The notes under the pieces were generated by a model. The model was given only the letters and a program-made list of their open reading frames with translations. It made no database searches and had not been told where the DNA came from. Source: Streptomyces sp. RKAG290 (GTDB lineage Bacteria; Actinomycetota; Actinomycetes; Streptomycetales; Streptomycetaceae). From it: 64,000 nt of DNA. The translations under genes were made by a program, and so were the position numbers. The first letter of the stretch is position 1. Every line of letters begins with the position of its first letter. Below are positions 43,922-53,548 of the stretch, piece by piece. The stretch spans positions 1,984,001 to 2,048,000 of the forward strand of contig NZ_JAJOZC010000001.1 of assembly GCF_023701695.1 (NCBI RefSeq). The letters are read 5' to 3'.

Positions 43922-46342
43922 CTACGCCGCGGCCGGGATCCTCCGCTCCGCCGGGGCCGAGGCCGGGGCGAGGGCGATCTCCAGGACCTGGCGCACGTCC
44001 GTCACCGGGTGGACCTCCAGCGTGTCCAGCACCTCGGCGGGGACGTCGTCCAGGTCGGCCTCGTTCCGCTTCGGGATCACCACGGTGGTGATCCCCGCGC
44101 GGTGCGCGGCGAGCAGCTTCTGCTTCAGGCCGCCGATCGGCAGCACGCGTCCGGTCAGTGAGACCTCACCCGTCATCGCCACATCCGTACGGACCAGCCG
44201 TCCGGAGAGCAGCGAGGCCAGCGCGGTGGTCATCGTGATACCCGCACTCGGACCGTCCTTGGGCACCGCGCCCGCCGGGAAGTGGATGTGCGCGCCACGG
44301 TCCTTCAGGTCCGCGACCGGCAGCTCCAGCTCCGCGCCGTGCGACCGCAGGAAGCTCAGCGCGATCTGCGCGGACTCCTTCATGACGTCGCCCAGCTGGC
44401 CGGTGAGGGTCAGCCCGGACGCCCCGGTCTCCGGGTCGGCGAGCGACGCCTCCACGAAGAGCACGTCACCACCGGCGCCGGTCACCGCGAGCCCGGTGGC
44501 CACGCCCGGCACCGCGGTGCGGCGCTCGGCCGGGTCCTGTGCGGACTCGGGGACGTGGTGCGGCCGCCCGATGAGACCGCGCAGGTCCTCGTCGGTCACG
44601 GTGAACGGCAGCTCGCGGTCGCCCAGTTCGTGCTGGGCCGCGACCTTGCGCAGCAGCCGGGCCACGGACCGCTCCAGGTTCCTCACGCCGGCCTCCCGGG
44701 TGTACTCCCCGGCCAGCTTCCGCAGCGCGGACTCGTCGAGGGTCACCTCGTCCTTCTCCAGGCCGGCCCGCTCCAGCTGGCGCGGGAGCAGGTGGTCGCG
44801 GGCGATGACGACCTTCTCGTCCTCGGTGTAGCCGTCGAGCCTGACCAGCTCCATCCGGTCGAGCAGGGCCTCCGGGATGGCGTCCAGGACATTGGCGGTG
44901 GCCAGGAAGACGACGTCGCTGAGGTCGAGTTCGACCTCCAGGTAGTGGTCGCGGAAGGTGTGGTTCTGCGCGGGGTCCAGCACTTCGAGGAGGGCCGCCG
45001 CCGGGTCGCCCCGGAAGTCGGAGCCGACCTTGTCGATCTCGTCGAGCAGGACGACCGGGTTCATCGAGCCGGCCTCCTTGATGGCGCGGACGATGCGCCC
45101 GGGAAGCGCGCCGACGTAGGTACGCCGGTGGCCCCGGATCTCCGCCTCGTCCCGGACACCGCCGAGCGCGACGCGGACGAACTTGCGGCCCATGGCGTGC
45201 GCCACGGACTCCCCGAGCGAGGTCTTGCCCACGCCGGGCGGGCCCACCAGGGCCAGCACCGCACCGCCGCGCCGCCCGCCCACGACGCCCAGGCCGCGGT
45301 CGGCGCGCCGCTTGCGCACCGCGAGGTACTCGGTGATGCGTTCCTTCACGTCCTGCAGGCCGGCGTGCTCGGCGTCGAGGATCTCCTGGGCGCCGCGGAT
45401 GTCGTAGGCGTCCTCGGTCCGCTCGGTCCACGGCAGTTCGAGGACGGTGTCGAGCCAGGTCCTGATCCAGGAACCCTCGGGGCTCTGGTCGGAGGACCGT
45501 TCCAGCTTGTCGACCTCCTTGAGCGCGGCCTCGCGGACGTGCTCGGGGAGGTCGGCGGCCTCGACCCTCGCCCGGTAGTCGTCGGACTCGTCCTCCGGGT
45601 CGCCGTTGAGCTCGGAGAGCTCCTTGCGCACGGCGTCGAGCTGGCGCCGCAGCAGGAACTCGCGCTGCTGCTTGTCGACGCCCTCCTGGACGTCCTTGGC
45701 GATGGACTCGGCGACGTCCTGCTCGGCGAGGTGTTCACCGAGCCACTGGACGGCGAGCTTCAGCCTGGCGACCGCGTCGGTGGTCTCCAGCAGCTGCACC
45801 TTCTGGGCGGTGGTGAGGAAGGGTGAGTAGCCGGAGTTGTCGGCGAGCGCGGAGACGTCCTCGATCTGCTGCACCCGGTCCACGACCTGCCAGGCGCCGC
45901 GCTGCTTGAGCCAGCTGGTGGCGAGGGCCTTGTACTCCTTGACCAGCTCGGCGACGGCTCCGGGCAGCGGATCGGGGACGGTCGGCTCGACCCGGGTCCC
46001 TTCGACCCAGAGCGCGGCACCCGGACCGCTGGTCCCGGCGCCCACGCGCACCCGGCCGCGGCCGCGGATGAGCGCGCCGGGGTCGCCGTCGGAGAGCCGG
46101 CCGACCTGCTCGACGGTGCCGATGACACCGATCCCGGTGTAGGTCCCGTCGATCCGCGGGACGAGCAGCACCTCGGGCTTGGCACCGCTTTCCCGGGCGG
46201 CGGCCTGTGCGGCTTCCACCGCGGCGCGGACCTCGGCATCGGACAGGTCGAGAGGCACCACCATTCCGGGCAGCACGACCTCGTCGTCGAGCGGCAGCAC
46301 AGGCAGGGTCAGCGGTGTGACGGCGTTGGACTCAGTAGCCAT
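43922..46342 (-). CDS. lon: ATP-dependent protease Lon
   Basis: An 806-residue Lon of normal length. It has an N-terminal substrate-binding domain with a coiled region (QREFLLRRQLDAVRKELSELNGD), an AAA+ module with Walker A GPPGVGKTSLGESVA and VVLLDEIDKVG (Walker B), and a C-terminal protease domain. The catalytic Ser is in PKDGPSAGITM and the Lys in GGLKQKLLAAHRAG. I chose ATG 46342 because GGGGAG lies upstream; another in-frame ATG seven codons earlier has a poorer site. It degrades damaged and regulatory proteins in the cytoplasm. A HspR-type site directly upstream predicts heat-shock control. Confidence 0.96.
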   Translation of the reverse strand: MATESNAVTPLTLPVLPLDDEVVLPGMVVPLDLSDAEVRAAVEAAQAAARESGAKPEVLLVPRIDGTYTGIGVIGTVEQVGRLSDGDPGALIRGRGRVRVGAGTSGPGAALWVEGTRVEPTVPDPLPGAVAELVKEYKALATSWLKQRGAWQVVDRVQQIEDVSALADNSGYSPFLTTAQKVQLLETTDAVARLKLAVQWLGEHLAEQDVAESIAKDVQEGVDKQQREFLLRRQLDAVRKELSELNGDPEDESDDYRARVEAADLPEHVREAALKEVDKLERSSDQSPEGSWIRTWLDTVLELPWTERTEDAYDIRGAQEILDAEHAGLQDVKERITEYLAVRKRRADRGLGVVGGRRGGAVLALVGPPGVGKTSLGESVAHAMGRKFVRVALGGVRDEAEIRGHRRTYVGALPGRIVRAIKEAGSMNPVVLLDEIDKVGSDFRGDPAAALLEVLDPAQNHTFRDHYLEVELDLSDVVFLATANVLDAIPEALLDRMELVRLDGYTEDEKVVIARDHLLPRQLERAGLEKDEVTLDESALRKLAGEYTREAGVRNLERSVARLLRKVAAQHELGDRELPFTVTDEDLRGLIGRPHHVPESAQDPAERRTAVPGVATGLAVTGAGGDVLFVEASLADPETGASGLTLTGQLGDVMKESAQIALSFLRSHGAELELPVADLKDRGAHIHFPAGAVPKDGPSAGITMTTALASLLSGRLVRTDVAMTGEVSLTGRVLPIGGLKQKLLAAHRAGITTVVIPKRNEADLDDVPAEVLDTLEVHPVTDVRQVLEIALAPASAPAERRIPAAA

Positions 46343-46363
46343 GATCTCCCCTTCGGCATTCAA

Positions 46364-46384
46364 GTTGAGCTATGAAGACTCAAT
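46364..46384 (-). promoter_or_regulatory. HAIR-type HspR operator upstream of lon
   Basis: TTGAGC-N7-ACTCAA matches the HspR-associated inverted repeat (consensus CTTGAGT-N7-ACTCAAG) at nearly every arm position and has the correct 7-base spacer. It begins 22 bases before the lon start codon. A second partial half-site pair (TGAGCCGCTCAA) lies about ten bases further upstream. HspR control of lon is known from Streptomyces lividans, so this site is well founded. Confidence 0.8.
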
Positions 46385-46557
46385 GCTCCTGAGCCGCTCA
46401 ATGTTCCCCGGGGTGCGTTCGCTGTGAGCGATCGCGATGTGGCCGCCGCCGCAGGCCTTGTCTGCAACGCCTCACGGGCCCCGCGTAGTCCCCGGCCCGG
46501 TACCGGGCCTCGCGTAATGCCGTGGAAGGCTCGGGCGCCGCCGGACAGGATGACGCC

Positions 46558-47093
46558 ATGAACGATTCCGCCATTCCCTCGCAGGCCCTGCTGGTCGTCG
46601 ACGTCCAGAGGGCAGGTGTGACCGGCGGCCGGGCGGTGCCGGGTGCGGCCGGGCTGCTGGCGCGGACGTCGGAGCTGATCGCGCGGGCGCGCCGCAGCGG
46701 CGCGCTGGTCGTCCACCTCCAGAACGACGGCGCACCCGGCGCGGGCGACGAGCCCCACACCCCGGGCTGGGCACTGCACCTTCCCGTCGAGGAGGGGCCC
46801 ACCGAGTTCGTGATCCGCAAGACCAGGGACGACGGCTTCGCGGGGACGCCCCTGCGCGGTCTGCTGGCCGAGGCGGGCGTCGGCTCGCTCGCCGTGTGCG
46901 GAGTGATGTCGGAGATGTGCGTCCAGGCCACGGCCCGGTCCCGGCCGCCGTGGTCTCCCGGGTCGCCGCATGGGCGATCAGCGCGGCCGCCGAGGTCACC
47001 ACGCCGGCCGCGGACGTGAGGTTCACGGCGCCGCGGTCCCGGACGGCGACCACCACCACCTCGCCGTACGTCCAGGCCCCGCCCCGGGCCTGA
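46558..47093 (+). pseudogene. Isochorismatase-like cysteine hydrolase, damaged
   Basis: The N-terminal 125 residues are good: catalytic Asp in LLVVDVQRAGV, Lys in EFVIRKTRDDGFAGTPL, and the nucleophile Cys in GVMSEMCVQATA. After that the frame degenerates (RSRPPWSPG). A second frame supplies a family-like end, VPAAVVSRVAAWAISAAAEV...ADVRFTAP, to 47093. Adding one base joins the frames, but about 28 residues that normally follow the Cys (the RVVLPHDAHATYD-like segment) are absent. So there is either a true internal deletion or an assembly collapse, unlike the simple one-base losses in other genes here. Confidence 0.7.
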
Positions 47094-47157
47094 CCGGTCG
47101 GAACGCCCCGCCGAAAACCGTTCGGCGACGCCGCCGGAGGCAGGGCAGAGTGCCGGT

Positions 47158-47976
47158 ATGAGCGAGGACCTAGGGCTGGCACCGGACGGCACGATCAGGC
47201 GGGAGGGCTCGCTCGACCGGGTGCCCGCCGAGTTCGCGGCGGTCGTGGCCGCGGCCCGTTCCCGGATCGCCGAGGTGTTCGGCCCCGACCGGCTGGACAG
47301 CGCCTACGTCTACGGCTCCGTTCCGCGCGGCACTGCCGTCCCCGGCGTCTCCGACCTGGACCTGCAGCTCGTGCTGCGCGACGCTCCCACCGGACGGGAC
47401 CGCGCCGACGCCGACGCCGTCGAGGCCGAACTCGACGCCGCGTACGAGGAGATCGACGGGGCCGGCATCCTGCTGGGCGGTGCGGCGACGCTGCTCAGCG
47501 CACTCGAACGCCACGACGGCGGCTTCTTCCTCGCCTGCCTGTGCACCCCGCTGCTGGGCGACGACCTCGCCGCACAGCTGCCGCGCTACCGGCCGACCTC
47601 GCTGCTCGCCCGCGAGACCAACGGCGATCTGTGCCTGCTGCTGCCCCGCTGGCACGAGCGGGCCGCCGAGGCCACGACCGACGCCGGACGGCGCGCCATG
47701 AGCCGGGGCGTCGCCCGTCGGATCGTGCGCACGGGCTTCACCCTGGTCATGCCGCGGTGGGGCGGCTGGACCAGTGATCTGACCGAGTCCGCCGAGCTCT
47801 TCGCCCGCTACTACCCGCACCTTCCCGAGCGGGCCGGGCAGATGCGGCTGGCGGCCCGCACGGGACGCGCGCCGAGTGCCGACCCGGCCGTCCTGTCGAT
47901 GCTCGTCGACGACCTGGCCCCCTGGCTGGCGGCGGAGCACGTCGCGGTGCACGGCGAGAAGGCTCCGCGCCCCTGA
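47158..47976 (+). CDS. Nucleotidyltransferase-domain protein
   Basis: A 272-residue protein with a minimal polymerase-beta-like nucleotidyltransferase motif: YVYGSVPRGTAVPGVSDLDLQLVL, giving G-S-x-x-R-G and the two metal-binding Asp. The C-terminal half (RRAMSRGVARRIVRTGFTLVMPR) is helical and would bind the substrate, resembling small-molecule or tRNA nucleotidyltransferase-like families. It may add a nucleotide to an antibiotic, RNA or protein; an antitoxin-like or aminoglycoside-adenylyltransferase-like role is possible but not shown. It stands alone. Confidence 0.75.
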   Translation: MSEDLGLAPDGTIRREGSLDRVPAEFAAVVAAARSRIAEVFGPDRLDSAYVYGSVPRGTAVPGVSDLDLQLVLRDAPTGRDRADADAVEAELDAAYEEIDGAGILLGGAATLLSALERHDGGFFLACLCTPLLGDDLAAQLPRYRPTSLLARETNGDLCLLLPRWHERAAEATTDAGRRAMSRGVARRIVRTGFTLVMPRWGGWTSDLTESAELFARYYPHLPERAGQMRLAARTGRAPSADPAVLSMLVDDLAPWLAAEHVAVHGEKAPRP

Positions 47977-48034
47977 CCGCACCTCAGGGCGGCGTACGTG
48001 AACCGAGTAGCGTCCGGCCTCCGATAGAGGAGGT

Positions 48035-48637
48035 GTGAGCCACTTGCGCCCTTCGGGGGACGACCGGGACGACGAGGCGCTGCTGCGTGCCGTCGCACAG
48101 GGGGACACGACGGCCCTGGCCGCTCTCTACGACCGGCATGCCGGCTGGCTGCTGGCCAGGCTGAACCGGCGGTGCGCGGACCCCGAGACCGTACGGGAGG
48201 TGCTCCAGGACACCTTCGTCACGGCCTGGCGCTCCGCCGGTTCGCACCGGGGCGCCGAGGCCGGCGGCTGGCTCTGGGTGATCGCGGCACGCCGGCTGGT
48301 CGACGCGCGGCGGGTCCGGGCCAGGACGGAACGGGTGGCACGGGCCGAGCACGCGGGGAGCGCCGAGTGGACGGCCGCCGTGCCGTCCGCCGAGGACCGG
48401 GTCCTGGCCGGTCTCGAATACGGCGACGTGGGCGCCGCCCTCGACCGGATATCGCCCGAACTCCGGGAGGTCCTGCGGGCGACGGTCATCGACGGCCTGA
48501 CGACCCGTGAGGCCGCCCGGCTCCTCGGCATACCGGAGGGGACGGTCAAGACCCGGGCGCTGCGGGCCCGCCGCGAACTGCGGACCGCACTGGACCGGCT
48601 GGTTGTGGAGAACGGTCCGCTGGGAGGCACGGCATGA
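48035..48637 (+). CDS. ECF-type RNA polymerase sigma factor
   Basis: A 200-residue group IV sigma factor. Region 2 reads LLRAVAQGDTTALAALYDRHAGWLLARLNRRC...VREVLQDTFVTAWRS. Region 4 reads LDRISPELREVLRATVIDGLTTREAARLLGIPEGTVKTRALRARRELR. GAGGAGG at 48025-48031 precedes the GTG start. It is coupled (ATGA) to a zinc-finger membrane protein that is very likely its anti-sigma factor, then to an ABC transporter. The sigma factor probably drives its own operon, but I could not find a clear -35/-10 pair. Confidence 0.92.
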   Translation: MSHLRPSGDDRDDEALLRAVAQGDTTALAALYDRHAGWLLARLNRRCADPETVREVLQDTFVTAWRSAGSHRGAEAGGWLWVIAARRLVDARRVRARTERVARAEHAGSAEWTAAVPSAEDRVLAGLEYGDVGAALDRISPELREVLRATVIDGLTTREAARLLGIPEGTVKTRALRARRELRTALDRLVVENGPLGGTA

Positions 48638-49726
48638 CGGTCTGGCACGTGGGCGACGAACTGGCCGGGCGGTACGCGGCCGGCACGGCTGCCGAGACGG
48701 ATGCCTGGTCCCTGGAGAAGCACGTCGAGGCGTGCGCACCCTGCGCCGCCCTGGTGTCGGCGTCGGTGCGCGAGCAGGGGGACGCGGCACCGCTGCTGGA
48801 GGGGGTGCGCGCGGCGGTGCTCGCAACCGCGACGGCCGAGCCGGTGCGGGGGACCTCGTGGGGCGGGCGCGGGGCGCCGGTGGGGGCCGGCTCGGCTGCT
48901 CGGGCGGGGGATGGCTCCGCGGGCGTGGGGGCGTCCGGGGGAACGGGGGCCGGGGCGCCCGTGGGCGCGGGAGCCGGTCCGGACGTGGGGGCGTCCGGAG
49001 GGTGAGGGGCCGGCCTCGGGGTGGGGGCGTCCGGGGAACGGGGCCGGGGCGGGGCCCGGCCCGGGGGCGCCTGGCGTGGTCGGCGCCGGGGCCCGCCACC
49101 CGGATCGGGCGGGTGCTGTGGGCCGCCGGGCCCACCCTGCGGGGGTCGTGGGCGGCTGCGTTGGTGCTGGTGGCGCTCGGGCCGTCGCGCTCGCGTACGG
49201 GGGCGGACTCGGCGGCACGGCGCGGCCCCTGCTCCTCGTCGTCGCGCCGGTGCTGCCGCTCGCCGGGGTCGGCGTCTCGTACGGGCGCTGCGCCGATCCG
49301 ATGCACGAGATCACCGCCACGACTCCGGGCGGCGGCCTGCGGCTGCTGCTGGTCAGGACCGCCGCGGTGCTCGCGGTGACCGTCCCGGTGCTCACGCTCG
49401 CCTGGGCGGTGCTGCCCGCATCGGCCGGCGGTCCGGGAGCCGTGGCGTGGCTGCTGCCGGGACTGGCCATGACGCTGGCGGCGCTGGCGCTGAGCAGTTA
49501 CGTCGGCTGCCGCACCGGTGCCTCGTCCGTGGCCGCGTGCTGGGCTCTCGCCGTCGCCGTACCGGCCGTCGGAACGCTGCCCGCACGGCTCGACGAGCCG
49601 CTGGCGGCAGCCGTCCGCTACTTCGCGGGGCCCGCCGCCCAGAGCTCCTGGGCGGCCGCGGCCGTGCTCAGCGCCGGGCTGCTGGCCCTGCGCCGCAGAT
49701 CCTTCGACCACCTGGAGAAGTCATGA
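48634..49726 (+). CDS. Zinc-finger anti-sigma-like membrane protein, doubly frameshifted
   Basis: About 364 residues when joined. The N-terminus has the zf-HC2/ZAS pattern HVEACAPCAAL (H-x3-C-x2-C), which sequesters the ECF sigma factor. A Gly/Ala-rich linker built on repeated GTGGGGGCGTCCGG units follows. The frame is lost once inside that linker (about 48900-49000) and once in a G run at 49179-49181. Repaired, the middle reads TRIGRVLWAAGPTLRGSWAAALVLVALG and continues AVALAYGGGLGGTARPLLLVVAPVLPLAG, then four to five further TM helices. Both repairs need one base. The multi-TM anti-sigma type fits sensing linked to the ABC transporter. Confidence 0.8.
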
Positions 49727-49736
49727 GCGTGATCGC

Positions 49737-50522
49737 GTGAGCAGCACCGTCAGAGTCTCCGGGCTGACCGTCCGCCATCGCCGCACGACCGCCTTGGACG
49801 GCATCGACCTCGACTTCGCACCCGGCGTGCACGGCCTCCTCGGGCCGAACGGCGCGGGCAAGACGTCGCTGATCAGGGTGGTGTCCACGGCCACCGCTCC
49901 AGCCTCGGGGCGGGTGGAACTGCTGGGCAGCGAGGTGGGCGCGGCCGCGGACCACCACAGCCGGGCGGCGGTCCGGCGCAGGCTGGGGTATTTGCCGCAG
50001 GAGTTCGGCTACTACCCGGGCTTCACCGTCCGCGAGTTCGTCGCCTACGTGGCGTGGCTCAAGGAGATGGACGGCGCCCTGACCGCGAAGGCCGTGGCAC
50101 GTGCGGTGGACCGGGTGGGCCTGACGGACCGGATCGACGCCCGGATGAAGACCCTGTCGGGCGGCATGGTGCGGCGCGTGGGTATCGCGCAGGCGATCGT
50201 CAACGAACCGGAGCTGCTGCTGCTCGACGAGCCGACCGCCGGGCTCGACCCGGAGCAGCGGGTGGAGTTCCGCACCCTGATGCGGGAACTCGGCGACCGG
50301 GCCACCGTCATCCTCTCCACCCACCTCGTGGAGGACGTGGCCACGGCCTGCTCCGATGTGACGCTGATCGAGGCGGGCCGGATCGCCTACCGGGGTACGA
50401 CGGCCGAACTCTCGGCACTCGGCGGCAAGGACGGCGAAGGTGCCCCGCTCGACGGCAGCCCGATCGAGCGCGGCTACACCGCCGCCCTGCGCACCCACCG
50501 CGAGACGGCGGCTGCCCGATGA
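49737..50522 (+). CDS. ABC transporter ATP-binding protein
   Basis: A 261-residue ATPase with Walker A GLLGPNGAGKTSLIRV, Q-loop GYLPQEFGYYPGF, signature LSGGMVRRVGIAQAIVNEPELLLLDEPTAGLDPEQR, and H-loop ILSTHLVEDV. It groups with ABC-2 type drug or lipid exporters. The start GTG 49737 follows the anti-sigma stop by ten bases. It works with the next two membrane proteins. Substrate unknown; export in response to an envelope signal is likely from the operon context. Confidence 0.92.
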   Translation: MSSTVRVSGLTVRHRRTTALDGIDLDFAPGVHGLLGPNGAGKTSLIRVVSTATAPASGRVELLGSEVGAAADHHSRAAVRRRLGYLPQEFGYYPGFTVREFVAYVAWLKEMDGALTAKAVARAVDRVGLTDRIDARMKTLSGGMVRRVGIAQAIVNEPELLLLDEPTAGLDPEQRVEFRTLMRELGDRATVILSTHLVEDVATACSDVTLIEAGRIAYRGTTAELSALGGKDGEGAPLDGSPIERGYTAALRTHRETAAAR

Positions 50523-51872
50523 CGAGGACCGATACCGTCACCGCCGAGCGACCGGACTCCCCCGCGCCCCGCGCCACCCGCTCGCCCGCCGCGTACCGGA
50601 CGACGCTCCTCGCGCTGCGGACCGAGCTGCGCCGCGGCATCGCGCCGTGGACGGGGCCTGTACGGCACTCACGCTCGGCGTCACCATGGCGGCCAAGGCC
50701 GACACCTGGCAGGGCGGCTGGGGCGATACGCAGGGATATCTCCACTCCGCCGCCACTCTGCTCGTCGGCCCGCTGGTGGCAGCGGCCTCCTGCTGGCAGG
50801 GCGCCCGCGACCACCGGCGCTCGACCACCGAGCTCTGGCTCTCCACCCCGCGGGCCAGGTCCGCGCGGGTCGTGGTGGCCGCGCTGCCACTGGCGCTGTG
50901 GGCGGTCGCGGGGTATCTCGTCGTGCTGGTCGCCTCGCTGCTGGCCACCTGGCCGTACGCCGGGGGCGGCAGCCCGTTCCCGTCCTTCGCCGTCGCGGAC
51001 TGCGCCTTCCTGCTCGCCGTCGGGCTGCTGGGGTTCGCCGTCGGCCAGCGGTGCCGTTGGCGGCTGGCCCCGCCCGCCCTTGCCGTGCTGCTGTACCTCG
51101 CCTTCGGTGTGCCGGACTACATGGACTCCCCGGCCCTGTACCTCAACCCCGCCTGGCAGTACGAGCTGACCGGGACGCTTCCCGTGTGGTGGTTCGCCCC
51201 GGCGATGGTGGCGTGGACGTGTGGACTCGCCCTGGCCGCGCTGCTCGGCCACGCGGCCCGGCGCCGCTTCCTGGCCGTCGTACCGCTGGCCGTGGCGGTG
51301 GCGGCCGCCGGGTTCATCGCGCACACGGGCCCCGGTCTGCTCCGCGCCGACCCCGCCCGCGACCGCGTGGTCTGCACGGACGGCACCCCGCAGGTCTGTC
51401 TGAACGCACTCGACGGAGCTCTGCTGCCACAGGCGTCCCAGGCACTGTCCGGGCTGTTCGAGCGGCTGGACGGTGTGCCGGGAGCACCGGTCAGGTACGT
51501 GGATCACGAGGTCCGGGAGGGCTCCGGAGAACTCCAGCTGTCGATGCCCGCCCGCGGCTGGGCATCGTGCGCGACAGGCTGAGCCGGCCCGAGGACTTCG
51601 CCTGGCAGGCAGCCGTGGTGATCGTCTCCCATGGGGAATGCCCGGAGTCCGCGACCGAAGAGGACCAGGGCGGCTTCGACCGCGTGGCGGAGTCCGACAG
51701 CGCGGTGGCGAACTGGCTCGCCGGCCCCCATGCCGCACAGCCCCCCGGCGCGGAGCAGGGCCCCCGGTTCCGCCGGCTCGCGGCCATGCCCGCCCCCGAG
51801 CGCCGGGCCTGGCTCGGCCGCTACCTGGCCTCGCGCAAGAGCTGCACCCCGTCGGAGGTACCCGTCCTGTGA
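50519..51872 (+). CDS. ABC transporter membrane protein, doubly frameshifted
   Basis: About 451 residues when joined, ATG 50519 overlapping the ATPase stop. The first 45 residues end in RGIAPWTG; one extra G at 50653-50656 gives ACTALTLGVTMAAKADTWQGG and the main frame with six TM helices. One extra C at 51558 restores GLGIVRDRLSRPEDFAWQAA, a soluble C-terminal domain with four Cys in all. It serves as the permease of the ABC transporter, with an unusual long extracytoplasmic or cytoplasmic tail. Both repairs are single bases. Confidence 0.8.
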
Positions 51873-52516
51873 GCCCCGACGCCGACGCCGCCACGGAGCG
51901 CTCCGCGCTCCGGCCCGGCCTGCCGCTCCTCTATATCCGCTCCCGCGACCTCCCCCGCACCGCCGCCGCCCTGGCCTGCGTGGTCCTCCTCGCCGCCTGG
52001 GCCGCCGACTGGATCGAGGACCGGCCGGACTTCGACCACACCGCCCGCGTCCCCGTCCTCGTGCTGGCCCCGCTGCTGGCTTCCGCGGCGATCGGCACCA
52101 GCCTGTACGCCGCCGCCGACGAGCTCGACCGGACCGCCGTGCACCGCTGGTGGCCGCGGCGGCTGCTGCATCTGCTCGCGCTCACCGGGCCGGCCGCGGT
52201 GGCCCTCGCGCTGGCCGTCCCCGGGCATCCCGAGGCGTTCGGCGCCCCGGGCATGGTCCGTAACGTGCTCGGCGCGACCGGGGTCGCGGCCGGCTCCGCC
52301 GCCCTGATCGGTGCCCGGCTGAGCTGGCTTCCCATGACGGTCTACGGCGGCTCGGTGTACCTCGCCGCACCGCGCACCCCGGGTGGCGCGGCCGCCGTAT
52401 GGGCCTGGCCCATGCAGCCGGGACCGCAGACCGCTGCGTGGGTGGTGGCATCGGCGGCGTACCTGGCGGGGGCCACGCTGCTCGCCGTACGCGGGCCGCG
52501 TCCCGAACGCGGCTGA
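51869..52516 (+). CDS. Second ABC-operon membrane protein
   Basis: A 215-residue integral membrane protein with about six hydrophobic helices (ALACVVLLAAWAADWI, VPVLVLAPLLASAAIGTSLYAAA, LLHLLALTGPAAVALALAVPG and others). GTG 51869 overlaps the preceding stop (GTGA), so it is the last gene of the sigma/anti-sigma/ABC operon. It probably forms part of the transporter. I do not recognise a named family. Confidence 0.7.
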   Translation: MSPDADAATERSALRPGLPLLYIRSRDLPRTAAALACVVLLAAWAADWIEDRPDFDHTARVPVLVLAPLLASAAIGTSLYAAADELDRTAVHRWWPRRLLHLLALTGPAAVALALAVPGHPEAFGAPGMVRNVLGATGVAAGSAALIGARLSWLPMTVYGGSVYLAAPRTPGGAAAVWAWPMQPGPQTAAWVVASAAYLAGATLLAVRGPRPERG

Positions 52517-52620
52517 CTCCCCCTCCGATCAGGGGACGACCGGCTAAACCGCTGGCCCGGCCGCCACCCGGCGGGCCAGGATGACGGTCCACCGACCGAC
52601 CTGTACCGGAGACCAGCGCC

Positions 52621-53313
52621 ATGCAGCACACCTACGGGCCCGACGCCCTCGCCCCCGTCACGCTCGACCGTCGCGAGGGGCCGTACGGGGAGGTCGTCCT
52701 GCGCAAGCGGGGCGACGACTTCGAGATCATCGCCAACGGGTGCTTCCTGATGGACACCTCGGACGGGCGCTCGGAGCGGTTGCTCATCGACGCGGCACTC
52801 GCCGCGCTGCCCGCGGACCGGCCGGACCCGGCGGTGCTCATCGGCGGGCTCGGGGTCGGGTTCTCGCTCGTGCGGGCCGCCGCCGAACCGCGCTGGGGCC
52901 GGATCGCCGTCGTGGAGCGGGAGCGGGCCATCGTGGACTGGCATCTGGGCGGGCCGCTGGACGCGATCTCGGCGGCCGCGCTCAGGGACCCGCGGACCGC
53001 GGTCCTGACGACGGACCTCCTCGCGTACCTCCGTACGACCACGGACCGTTACGACGCGCTCTGCCTGGACATCGACAACGGGCCCGACTGGACCGTCACC
53101 GAGGACAACGGAAACCTCTACTCCCCCGCCGGTCTCGCCGACTGCCACCAGCGGCTCGTGCCTGGCGGAGTGCTCGCCGTGTGGTCCGCGCAGCCGTCGG
53201 ACGAGTTCGAACAAGCCTTGCGGAATGCCGGATTCCGCGGGGTTAGGACGGAAGAGGTAGGAGTTGCCCGAGGTGTGCCCGACGTGGTCCATCTCGCAAT
53301 TCGAGCGGACTGA
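52621..53313 (+). CDS. Spermidine-synthase-like methyltransferase-fold protein
   Basis: A 230-residue protein of the spermidine/spermine synthase superfamily. The nucleotide-binding glycine loop is AVLIGGLGVGFSLVRAA; YDALCLDIDNGPDWTV is the post-strand motif, with Asp residues like those in aminopropyltransferases. A short N-terminal beta domain precedes it. True polyamine synthases are longer and have a GGGDG loop, so this relative may act on another substrate. It precedes the two-component system by 235 bases. Confidence 0.75.
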   Translation: MQHTYGPDALAPVTLDRREGPYGEVVLRKRGDDFEIIANGCFLMDTSDGRSERLLIDAALAALPADRPDPAVLIGGLGVGFSLVRAAAEPRWGRIAVVERERAIVDWHLGGPLDAISAAALRDPRTAVLTTDLLAYLRTTTDRYDALCLDIDNGPDWTVTEDNGNLYSPAGLADCHQRLVPGGVLAVWSAQPSDEFEQALRNAGFRGVRTEEVGVARGVPDVVHLAIRAD

Positions 53314-53548
53314 GATCCCCCCACCGGGTATGCGGACCCCTGGGACGCCCGGGGGCCAAGCGCCACAAGAGCGACACTCCGCCTCCTCCGTGCGGCCGGC
53401 CCGCCCGCACACCCTTGCACCCTGCGTAGCCGAGAGCCGTCCGCTGCCTTTACGCTGCTGACCGATAGCGGGATCTCCCACGAAATTCACAAGCGAAAAC
53501 CGTGCGTCCGGGGGAATGGCCCCCGTGAGAACGGGCAGGGGCGGGGCG

